This document shows, piece by piece, positions 17,225 through 24,349 of a stretch of DNA of 64,000 nucleotides; positions within the stretch are counted from its first letter, which is position 1; every line of letters starts with the position of its first letter. The stretch is taken from contig NZ_JACCBZ010000006.1 of NCBI RefSeq assembly GCF_013408825.1, positions 310,001 through 374,000 of the forward strand. The letters are read 5' to 3'. The DNA is from Mucilaginibacter tundrae (GTDB lineage: Bacteria > Bacteroidota > Bacteroidia > Sphingobacteriales > Sphingobacteriaceae). Below the pieces are notes generated by a model, which was not told the origin of the DNA, made no database searches, and was given only the letters and a program-made list of their open reading frames with translations. The position numbers and the translations under genes were made by a program.

Positions 17225-17884
17225 ATGAAAAAAGTAATCTTAACTTTATTATTAATCGCGGGTATTAGTCCGGCATTCGCGCAATCTGTTAAATTCGGTG
17301 TTAGCGGCGGATTAAATGAATCCATACTTAGTTTACAGAATACAATTAACAATGATAATTCAAGGCTGGCAGGTTTTCACGCCGGTATTTTTAGTGATAT
17401 AGATTTCGGAAAAGTATCTATCGAACCGGGTTTGTTTTATACCACAAAGGGACAAAATAACAAGTCGTTTATTGCTGCTCCAGTTGGCGCAACATTTACA
17501 GCCAACGGTAAAGTAACCTACAATTACCTCGAATTACCTATTAATATATTGTACAACATTCCGGTGGGTGCGGGTAAGTTTTTTATTGGCGGCGGACCAT
17601 ATGTGGCTTATGGCCTTTCGGGTACCAGCAAGGGTACCACAACAGAAAACAGCAATGGCACAGTTACCACCAGCACTGATGATTATAAACTTGCTTTCGG
17701 TGGCCAGGATGGCGATTTGAAACGGATTGATTTTGGCTTAGGGGCATTAGGCGGTTTTGCATTGAAAGATGGCTTATCGATAAGTGCAGGATATGAACAT
17801 GGTTTAACTAATATCGAAAATTCAGGTATTGATAAAACAAAAAACAATGTAATCTCAGTATCGTTGGGATATTGCTTTTTGTAA
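17225..17884 (+). CDS. Outer-membrane beta-barrel protein (PorT-like)
   Basis: 219 residues with a signal peptide (cleavage after SPAFAQ, about residue 20). The mature part is made of alternating beta strands with glycine-rich turns (FGVSGGLNESILSL, AGFHAGIFSDIDFG, YLELPINILYNIPVGAGKFF) and ends in a strand closing with an aromatic residue (VSLGYCFL). This is the pattern of the small eight-stranded barrels common in Bacteroidota. No specific function can be assigned. Confidence 0.8.
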   Translation: MKKVILTLLLIAGISPAFAQSVKFGVSGGLNESILSLQNTINNDNSRLAGFHAGIFSDIDFGKVSIEPGLFYTTKGQNNKSFIAAPVGATFTANGKVTYNYLELPINILYNIPVGAGKFFIGGGPYVAYGLSGTSKGTTTENSNGTVTTSTDDYKLAFGGQDGDLKRIDFGLGALGGFALKDGLSISAGYEHGLTNIENSGIDKTKNNVISVSLGYCFL

Positions 17885-17993
17885 ATTAATTGGGGATAGA
17901 TTTTCTAACTTGTAACAAAGGAAAGGCTATTCAAAATTTACAGGCTTAAAAATCCTTAAAATTCTGTTAATTTGCCAAAATATATAATTACTG

Positions 17994-18812
17994 ATGCAAG
18001 ACCTTAGAAAACTAATTGAAGATGCCTGGGAAGACAGGACTCTTTTACAAAATAATGATTACGCTACTGCTGTTGAAACTATAATTGAGCGCCTGAACAA
18101 CGGTGAAATGCGCGTTGCTGAACCAAGCATTGGCGGCCGCTGGCATGTAAATGAGTGGATAAAAAAAGCGGTTATTTTATATTTCCCGATCAGGAATATG
18201 GAAGAGATAAAGGTTGGCCCTTTTGTTTTCCATGATAAAATGAGGCTAAAAACCGACTATAAAGAAAAAGGTGTGCGTGTAGTTCCTCATGGTATTGCCC
18301 GTTATGGTGCATATTTAGCTAAAGGTGTTATCATGATGCCATCCTATGTAAACATTGGCGCTTATGTTGATGAAGGCACCATGGTTGATACCTGGGCTAC
18401 CGTAGGCTCGTGCGCGCAGATCGGTAAAAACGTTCACCTAAGTGGTGGTGTTGGTATTGGTGGCGTTTTAGAACCCGTACAAGCTGCTCCGGTAATTATT
18501 GAAGATAACTGTTTTTTAGGTTCAAGAGCTATTGTGGTTGAAGGTGTGCATTTGGAATCAGAAGTAGTATTGGGTGCTAACGTGGTGTTAACGGCATCAA
18601 CCAAAATTATTGATGTTACCCATGAAACACTAATTGAATATAAAGGCATAGTGCCTGCAAGATCGGTAGTGATACCGGGCTCATACCCTAAAGAATTCCC
18701 GGGTGGTGTGTACCATGTGCCATGTGCCCTTATCATTGGCAAGCGCAAGGAATCAACCGACAAAAAGACATCATTAAATGATGCTTTGCGGGTGAATAAT
18801 GTTGCAGTTTAG
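17994..18812 (+). CDS. dapD: Tetrahydrodipicolinate N-succinyltransferase
   Basis: Transfers succinyl from succinyl-CoA to tetrahydrodipicolinate in the succinylase branch of diaminopimelate and lysine synthesis; cytoplasmic. At 272 residues it is the classic length. The N-terminal helical domain is followed by a left-handed beta-helix of hexapeptide repeats (VMMPS-type turns, YVNIGAYVDEGTMVDTWATV, GVGIGGVLEPVQAAPVIIED). The downstream glycosyltransferase is separated by a repeat, so dapD is probably monocistronic. Confidence 0.95.
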   Translation: MQDLRKLIEDAWEDRTLLQNNDYATAVETIIERLNNGEMRVAEPSIGGRWHVNEWIKKAVILYFPIRNMEEIKVGPFVFHDKMRLKTDYKEKGVRVVPHGIARYGAYLAKGVIMMPSYVNIGAYVDEGTMVDTWATVGSCAQIGKNVHLSGGVGIGGVLEPVQAAPVIIEDNCFLGSRAIVVEGVHLESEVVLGANVVLTASTKIIDVTHETLIEYKGIVPARSVVIPGSYPKEFPGGVYHVPCALIIGKRKESTDKKTSLNDALRVNNVAV

Positions 18813-18818
18813 TGAGTA

Positions 18819-18895
18819 GTTGATTAGGTTGGATTAAGTGAGTAGTTATCAATTTGAAACCACTCACTTAATCAACCATTCAACTTAATCAACCA
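18819..18895. repeat. Imperfect inverted repeat between dapD and a glycosyltransferase
   Basis: GGTTGGATTAAGTGAGTAG on the left pairs with CACTCACTTAATCAACC on the right, with extra AACTTAATCAACC copies beside it. A related GGTTGATTAGGTTGA run occurs near 41080. The right arm ends a few bases before the next ATG and must form part of its 5' leader. Confidence 0.65.
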
Positions 18896-18899
18896 ATTA

Positions 18900-20015
18900 A
18901 TGAAAATAGGATACGATGCCAAACGTGCTTTTTTAAACAATACCGGGCTGGGTAATTACAGCCGGTGGTTGGTTAAGGCGCTGGCACAGTATCATCCTGA
19001 AAACACCTATTATCTTTATACTCCTAAGGTAAAGTCAAACCCACGACTTAGTTTCCTGCAACAATTCAGCAATATTAAAACGGTTACCCCGATTGGTAAG
19101 CTCATCAAATCATGGTGGCGCAGTAAGGGTATTGTAGAGGATCTACAGCGGGATGGGATCAATGTTTATCATGGCTTGAGTCACGAGTTGCCGATAGGTA
19201 TTGTCGAAAGCGGGATCAAGTCAGTGGTTACAGTACATGATCTCATCTTTATGCGGTTTCCGGAGCAGTTCGGGCGGATTAGTCGTACTATATATCGGTT
19301 GAAAGTTACCAAAGCGTGTGCAGTTGCCGATAAAATTATTGCGATAAGCAAAAAAACAAAAGATGATTTGGTTGAATTGCTTAATGTAGATGCTGCCAAA
19401 ATAAAAGTGATCTACCAGGGTTGCGATCCTATTTTTAAGGTTGAACAATCAGCGGAGCAAAAAAAGGCAGTCGCCCAGAAATATAATTTACTTGCTGATT
19501 TTATTTTGAGCGTTGGCACTATTGAGGAGCGCAAAAATCTGCTGTTATTGGTTAAAGCTTTGCCTACGGTTGAAAATAATATTTCTTTGGTAGTAGTCGG
19601 TAAGCCTACTAAATACCTAAAATTGATAAAGGCTTATTTATCGGCCAATAATCTGAGCAATAGGGTTATTTTTTTGCACGGTGTGGAGTTTACCGATCTG
19701 CCGGCTATTTACCAGCAGGCTAAGGTTTTTGTTTACCCATCAAGGTATGAAGGCTTTGGCATCCCGGTTTTGGAGGCGATTACTTCGGGCACTCCGGTTA
19801 TCGCGGCTAAAGGTTCATGTTTGGAGGAAGCGGGCGGCAGTAACAGCGTTTATGTTGACCCGAATGACCCGATCGACCTGGCGGATAAATTGAACGCCAT
19901 ACTTAACAACGAACAGCTGAGGGAAAAAATGATAGCCAAAGGCAAAGAATATTCCCTTAATTTTGAAGACGCGAAGCTGGCAAACCAGCTGATGCAATTA
20001 TATAATAACTTATAG
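18900..20015 (+). CDS. GT4 glycosyltransferase
   Basis: 371-residue GT-B enzyme of family 4. The N-terminus (MKIGYDAKRAFLNNTGLGNY) carries the acceptor-side glycine loop, and the C-terminal donor domain has VFVYPSRYEGFGIPVLEAI, with the two conserved glutamates. Enzymes of this shape add mannose or related sugars to lipid-linked or polysaccharide acceptors. It stops 2 bases before the TsaC-type gene, so the two are transcribed together although the functions appear unrelated. Confidence 0.86.
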   Translation: MKIGYDAKRAFLNNTGLGNYSRWLVKALAQYHPENTYYLYTPKVKSNPRLSFLQQFSNIKTVTPIGKLIKSWWRSKGIVEDLQRDGINVYHGLSHELPIGIVESGIKSVVTVHDLIFMRFPEQFGRISRTIYRLKVTKACAVADKIIAISKKTKDDLVELLNVDAAKIKVIYQGCDPIFKVEQSAEQKKAVAQKYNLLADFILSVGTIEERKNLLLLVKALPTVENNISLVVVGKPTKYLKLIKAYLSANNLSNRVIFLHGVEFTDLPAIYQQAKVFVYPSRYEGFGIPVLEAITSGTPVIAAKGSCLEEAGGSNSVYVDPNDPIDLADKLNAILNNEQLREKMIAKGKEYSLNFEDAKLANQLMQLYNNL

Positions 20016-20017
20016 CC

Positions 20018-20584
20018 ATGCTTAGAGACGAAGTTGCCAAAGCATTTAAAATAATACAGGATGGCGGGATCATCCTCTACCCTACTGATACCATTTGGGG
20101 CATCGGCTGCGATGCTACCAATACCGAGGCCGTGCAAAAGATCTATCGCCTTAAACAGCGCGATGAGGCCAAAAGCATGATCATCTTACTGGATAACGAT
20201 AACAAGCTGCAAAGTTATGTAGCTGAAGTGCCGGATGTAGCTTATGATTTAATCGAGTTTGCGGAAAACCCGCTGACGTTAGTAATGCCGGGCGCAAAAA
20301 ACATATCGCCTGCTTTAATTAATAAAGATGGCAGCATTGCCATACGCATAGTAAAAAATGATTTTTGCGAGCAATTAATTCAGCGACTGCGGAAGCCTTT
20401 GGTATCTACCTCGGCCAATATTAGCGGCAAGGCCTCACCTCAATACTTTTCGCAGGTTGACCAGGAGATCATCGATGGGGTTGATTACGTGGTGGATATT
20501 GACCAGCATAGCATGGAGATCAAAAACCCATCAACTATTATGCGGTTGGAACCTGGTGGTAAGTTTGAGTTTATAAGGAGATAA
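20018..20584 (+). CDS. Threonylcarbamoyl-AMP synthase (Sua5/YrdC/TsaC family)
   Basis: 188 residues of the YrdC fold. Makes threonylcarbamoyl-AMP from threonine, bicarbonate and ATP, the first step of t6A37 formation in ANN-decoding tRNAs. Signature stretches are GGIILYPTDTIWGIGCDA, KIYRLKQRDEAKSMIILL and STSANISGKASPQ. It has only the catalytic domain, without the extra C-terminal Sua5 domain, so it resembles TsaC. Follows the GT4 gene by 2 bases. The tRNA nucleotidyltransferase and miaA genes are also close by, a local grouping of tRNA maturation genes. Confidence 0.9.
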   Translation: MLRDEVAKAFKIIQDGGIILYPTDTIWGIGCDATNTEAVQKIYRLKQRDEAKSMIILLDNDNKLQSYVAEVPDVAYDLIEFAENPLTLVMPGAKNISPALINKDGSIAIRIVKNDFCEQLIQRLRKPLVSTSANISGKASPQYFSQVDQEIIDGVDYVVDIDQHSMEIKNPSTIMRLEPGGKFEFIRR

Positions 20585-20588
20585 ACCT

Positions 20589-20762
20589 ATGCTAACATTC
20601 ATTGGAATTGCTTTCTTAGTTTACGGAATATACTTAACTATTTCAGAAATAAAAGTTTTCAATACTGGAAAACAAAGTGAATTTGGTTGGGATATTAAAG
20701 GTTTAGGTGCGGGCATTTGTTGTATTATGATTGGCATTTATCTCATTGCGCATTACATATAA
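20589..20762 (+). CDS. Small membrane protein, 57 residues
   Basis: An ORF of 57 codons starting 4 bases after the TsaC-type stop, so likely part of that operon. The product has two hydrophobic segments (residues about 2-18, beginning LTFIGIAFLVYGIYL, and about 39-56, GAGICCIMIGIYLIAHYI) separated by a short polar loop. It may be an immunity-like or housekeeping small membrane protein; no family is recognised. Base composition and position argue that it is real. Confidence 0.55.
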   Translation: MLTFIGIAFLVYGIYLTISEIKVFNTGKQSEFGWDIKGLGAGICCIMIGIYLIAHYI

Positions 20763-20767
20763 AAATT

Positions 20768-20934
20768 CCTCCACCCTCTTTCCGCGCAGCGAAGAGAGGG
20801 TGGTCAAGCGAAGCTAAGACCGGGTGAGTCAAATATGCACCCGGCATCAGCGTAAATACATTCCGCCTATTCTACTCACCCCGACATCGTTGCACTTGTC
20901 GCCCCTCTCTTCGCTGCGCGGAAAGAGGGGGAAA
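20768..20934. repeat. REPIN-like paired palindrome (ACTCACCCCGAC family)
   Basis: Two inverted half-elements about 60 bases long face each other. The left one contains CCACCCTCTTTCCGCGCAGC and GACCGGGTGAGTC. The right one contains CTCACCCCGAC, then CGCCCCTCTCTTCGCTGCGC and AAGAGGGGG. Single or paired relatives occur at 32587, 34215 and 41111. No RAYT-type transposase is present in the window. Confidence 0.8.
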
Positions 20935-20958
20935 ACATCCAGAGCAAAAATAATTTGC

Positions 20959-20966
20959 TAATTTTG
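20959..20966 (+). promoter_or_regulatory. -7 element upstream of the tRNA nucleotidyltransferase gene
   Basis: TAATTTTG matches TAnnTTTG exactly and ends 9 bases before the ATG at 20976, so the transcript should have almost no leader. No clear TTG at the matching -33 distance. Confidence 0.5.
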
Positions 20967-20975
20967 CCCTATTAC

Positions 20976-22385
20976 ATGAAACAGCACCTCCAGCACCCGG
21001 TATTCAAAATCATATCAAAAATAGCAGGCGAAACTAATTTACAAGCTTATGCTATTGGTGGCTTTGTGCGGGACATTTTTTTGAATCGCCCCTCAAAAGA
21101 TATTGATATTGTGGTTATTGGCAACGGGATTGATTTTGCGGACAAGGTTGCTAAAAAGTTAAATGTAAAGCTGGCTGTGTTTAAAAACTTTGGTACAGCA
21201 CAATTGAAGTACCAGGATTTGGAACTTGAGTTTGTGGGCGCCCGCAAGGAATCTTATCGTTTAGATTCGAGGAAACCATTGGTTGAGAACGGAACTTTAG
21301 AGGATGACCAGAAACGTCGTGATTTTACTATAAATGCTTTAGCTATTTCCCTGCACCCGGATACTTACGGTGAGCTACTTGATCCGTTTGGCGGGATGGC
21401 CGATATGGAGCAGAAATTGATTCGTACGCCGTTAAATCCTGTCGAAACTTTTTCTGATGATCCGTTGCGGATGATGCGGGCTATTCGTTTTGCTTCGCAA
21501 CTTAACTTTAAGATTGATGAGATCGCGGTAGCTGCTATCAAAGCCAATACCGACAGGATTAGCATTGTATCGCAGGAACGAGTTACTGATGAACTGAATA
21601 AGATCATTTTATCGCCTGTACCGTCCATCGGTTTTAATTATTTGTTTGATACCGGCTTGCTGCAAAAGATATTCCCGCAGATGGTAACGCTTTACGGCGT
21701 TGATTATATTGACGGAAAAGGCCATAAGGACAATTTTTATCATACCTTGCAGGTGTTAGATAACATTTGCACCACAACCAACGATCTTTGGTTACGTTGG
21801 GCAGCTATTTTGCATGATATTGCCAAACCTGCTACCAAACGTTTTGAACCAGGCCATGGTTGGACATTTCACGGGCATGAGGATAAGGGCGCACGGATGG
21901 TGCCCAAGATATTTGCCCAGCTAAAGTTACCGCTGAATGAAAAGATGAAGCAGGTACAAAAGCTGGTTCAATTGCATTTAAGACCTATTGTGTTGTCGCA
22001 GTCTATTGTGACAGATTCGGCGGTGAGGCGTTTACTTTTTGAAGCTGGCGACGACATTGAAGGACTAATGCTGTTGTGTAAAGCAGACGTTACCACCAAA
22101 AACGAATATAAAGTAAAAAAATATCGCCAGAATTTCGACCTCGTCCAACAAAAATTAAAAGACGTTGAGGAACGCGATAATATGCGAAATTGGCAACCAC
22201 CTATTACCGGACTGGATATTATGCAGCTTTTTGGCATAAAAGAGGGCCGTGAAGTAGGAATAATTAAAAATCAGATACGCGAGGCTATCCTGGAGGGCGA
22301 GATCCCTAACTCGCGCGAGGAAGCAATTGAGTACACAATTTTAAAAGGCTCGGAAATTGGCTTAAAAGTTGTGGCAAGGATTTAA
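20976..22385 (+). CDS. CCA-type tRNA nucleotidyltransferase with HD domain
   Basis: Adds or repairs the 3' CCA of tRNAs (or the A or C part only, if split between two enzymes). 469 residues from the ATG at 20976; an upstream TTG is rejected because the -7 element lies over it. The class II nucleotidyltransferase head contains AIGGFVRDIFLNRPSKDIDI with the catalytic DxD, then the RRDF motif (DDQKRRDFTINALAI). An HD phosphohydrolase-type domain follows (WAAILHDIAKPATK). Length and order of domains fit bacterial CCA/poly(A)-type enzymes. Confidence 0.92.
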   Translation: MKQHLQHPVFKIISKIAGETNLQAYAIGGFVRDIFLNRPSKDIDIVVIGNGIDFADKVAKKLNVKLAVFKNFGTAQLKYQDLELEFVGARKESYRLDSRKPLVENGTLEDDQKRRDFTINALAISLHPDTYGELLDPFGGMADMEQKLIRTPLNPVETFSDDPLRMMRAIRFASQLNFKIDEIAVAAIKANTDRISIVSQERVTDELNKIILSPVPSIGFNYLFDTGLLQKIFPQMVTLYGVDYIDGKGHKDNFYHTLQVLDNICTTTNDLWLRWAAILHDIAKPATKRFEPGHGWTFHGHEDKGARMVPKIFAQLKLPLNEKMKQVQKLVQLHLRPIVLSQSIVTDSAVRRLLFEAGDDIEGLMLLCKADVTTKNEYKVKKYRQNFDLVQQKLKDVEERDNMRNWQPPITGLDIMQLFGIKEGREVGIIKNQIREAILEGEIPNSREEAIEYTILKGSEIGLKVVARI

Positions 22386-22508
22386 TGAATTTTTGAAACG
22401 ATATTTTTACAGTTAAATTCACAAAGCTGTACACATCTTATTCAAACTTCGGGATTCAGAATAAAATTAAAATATTATTTTTGTTAGCTTAAAATCTACT
22501 TTATAAAA

Positions 22509-23165
22509 ATGGCACTATACAGGTTCAGGGTTACTTTTGAAGACTACGATGATGTAATGAGAGAGATTGATGTAAAATCAAATCAAACTTTCGAGGACCT
22601 TCACCGCGCTATTCACCAGTCAACAGGTTACAATCCCGAATATCCTTCGTCTTTCTACATCAGCAATGATCAATGGACAAAAGGCGAAGAGATCACCTAT
22701 TTACCAAACCAACGCAAAATTGATCGCGGGGTATCGTTAATGGATAAAGTGAAGCTGAGCAGCTTTATTGATGACCCGCACCAAAAATTTTACTATACTT
22801 TTAATTTCGACAGGCCGTTTGATTTCCATGTGGAGCTGATGAAAATTATACTGGAAGATGCTAAAGGCGTTACTTACCCTGCTGTTATTAAATCAGTTGG
22901 CGAGGCACCTAAGCAATTCGGCAATATAATTAATGCGGCTGCCCTACCCGCAATTGAAGAAGAAGGCGATTTTGACTTTTTGCACGAAGAACTTGGCTTT
23001 AACCCGGAAGATGCGGACGAATTAACCGGCGTACTGGATACGGAAGAAGAAGCTGGCGAGGTTGGTGTTCGTGGCGCTGATGATGAAGAGGAAGAGGACG
23101 GATTCGGCAGCGAGTTTTCTGATAATGAAGGTTTCGACGACGAAAAATCGCACGACGACTATTAA
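22509..23165 (+). CDS. pRiA4b ORF-3-like (IS1096 TnpR-type) protein
   Basis: 218 residues. The N-terminal ~110 residues match the pRiA4b ORF-3-like fold (YRFRVTFEDYDDVMREIDVK, TFEDLHRAIHQSTGY, FYISNDQWTKGEEI). Family members are found on plasmids, in the IS1096 element and as single chromosomal genes; none has a clear biochemical role. The C-terminal ~75 residues are highly acidic (EEEEDGFGSEFSDNEG). No transposase or plasmid gene lies nearby, so it appears to be a resident chromosomal gene. Confidence 0.82.
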   Translation: MALYRFRVTFEDYDDVMREIDVKSNQTFEDLHRAIHQSTGYNPEYPSSFYISNDQWTKGEEITYLPNQRKIDRGVSLMDKVKLSSFIDDPHQKFYYTFNFDRPFDFHVELMKIILEDAKGVTYPAVIKSVGEAPKQFGNIINAAALPAIEEEGDFDFLHEELGFNPEDADELTGVLDTEEEAGEVGVRGADDEEEEDGFGSEFSDNEGFDDEKSHDDY

Positions 23166-23169
23166 TCTT

Positions 23170-23255
23170 TTGTTCATGGATCACAGTTGATGGTTCATGG
23201 TAGTATTTTTGCTGTGGTTATTTTGCCATAAACTATTAACCATCATCTATGAACA
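23170..23255. repeat. Inverted repeat that includes the miaA start codon
   Basis: TTGTTCATGGATCACAG with TGATGGTTCATGG on the left is an imperfect mirror of CCATAAACTATTAACCATC with ATCTATGAACAA on the right. The ATG of miaA lies within the right arm (CTATGAACAA), so the mRNA could fold over its own start. Confidence 0.65.
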
Positions 23256-24166
23256 ACAACAAGACCCTCATCGTAATAGCCGGCCCTACCGCTGTTGGTA
23301 AAACAGCTATTGCCATACAGGTTGCCAAACATTACAATACGGTTGTGTTATCTGCTGATTCGCGCCAGTTTTACCGCGAAATGAGTATTGGTACAGCTAA
23401 ACCTGATGCAGATGAACTGGCGGCGATTAAGCATTATTTTATTGATTCACATTCCATACAGGAAAACTTTAGTGTTGGCGATTTTGAAAAGCAGGCTTTG
23501 GCATTGCTGGATGAATTGTTTAAGGAGTATGACGCGGTTGTAATGGCTGGCGGATCGGGCTTATATATAAAGGCAGTTTGCGAGGGTTTTGATAACCTGC
23601 CCGTGGCTGACCCAGGTATAAGACATAGACTGAACCAGGATTTTACCGAGCTTGGCATAAGGCATTTGCAGGAACGATTAAAAGAAGTTGACCCTGATTA
23701 TTATGAGCAGGTGGATATACAAAACCCGCAACGTTTAATAAGGGCGCTGGAAGTTTATGAAACAACAGGCAAACCCATCTCCTATTACCGTAAATCAACC
23801 GTTAATAAGCGTCCATTTAACATCGTAAAGATCGGTTTAAACTTACCCAGGGATATTTTGTATCAACAAATTAATTACCGGGTGGATAAAATGATGGAGC
23901 TTGGTTTAATTGATGAAGTTAAATCGCTTATCCCCCATCGCAGCTTAAACGCGTTAAATACCGTAGGGTATAGCGAGCTTTTTGATTACTTTGATGGTAA
24001 TACCGACTTAGAATCCGCATTGGAACTCATCAAACAAAATACGCGCCATTTTGCTAAAAGGCAATTAACCTGGTTTAGAAAAGACAAGGATATACATTGG
24101 CTGGAAGCTGATGATGAAGACGTGGTAAATGATATTGTAAGGCAAGCGGAATTGGTCATTACCTGA
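23249..24166 (+). CDS. miaA: tRNA dimethylallyltransferase
   Basis: Transfers a dimethylallyl group to N6 of A37 in tRNAs reading UNN codons; cytoplasmic. 305 residues, normal for the family. P-loop GPTAVGKT is at residues 12-19, followed by the tRNA-binding segments LSADSRQFYREMSIGTAKP, GGSGLYIKAVCEG and NTRHFAKRQLTWFRKD. The ATG is within an intergenic inverted repeat. Confidence 0.95.
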   Translation: MNNNKTLIVIAGPTAVGKTAIAIQVAKHYNTVVLSADSRQFYREMSIGTAKPDADELAAIKHYFIDSHSIQENFSVGDFEKQALALLDELFKEYDAVVMAGGSGLYIKAVCEGFDNLPVADPGIRHRLNQDFTELGIRHLQERLKEVDPDYYEQVDIQNPQRLIRALEVYETTGKPISYYRKSTVNKRPFNIVKIGLNLPRDILYQQINYRVDKMMELGLIDEVKSLIPHRSLNALNTVGYSELFDYFDGNTDLESALELIKQNTRHFAKRQLTWFRKDKDIHWLEADDEDVVNDIVRQAELVIT

Positions 24167-24178
24167 TTTTTGCCATTT

Positions 24179-24262
24179 GCCATGTTGAGGAACGAAGCAT
24201 CTATCCGCTACTCTGCCAGCGCGAGCCTATCGATAGATTCTTCATTGCGTTCAGAATGACAA
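24179..24262. repeat. Intergenic repeat (GAACGAAGCATC / ATTGCGTTCAGAATGACA family)
   Basis: Left part TGAGGAACGAAGCATCTATC and right part GATAGATTCTTCATTGCGTT, followed by CAGAATGACA, form an imperfect palindrome with a loop of about 30 bases. Similar sequences are scattered in Bacteroidota genomes. Confidence 0.6.
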
Positions 24263-24349
24263 GGAGGAGAAACAGCCTATTCACAATCGTGTGTAACATT
24301 TCACGTTCCGAAGCCTCGAAGTCCATCAAAATTTCATCACTTTTGTTGT

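Noticed and set aside
22509..23165. pRiA4b ORF-3-like gene as a sign of a plasmid or IS1096-type transposon
   Set aside because: No transposase, terminal repeats or plasmid genes nearby; the gene family is common on chromosomes.
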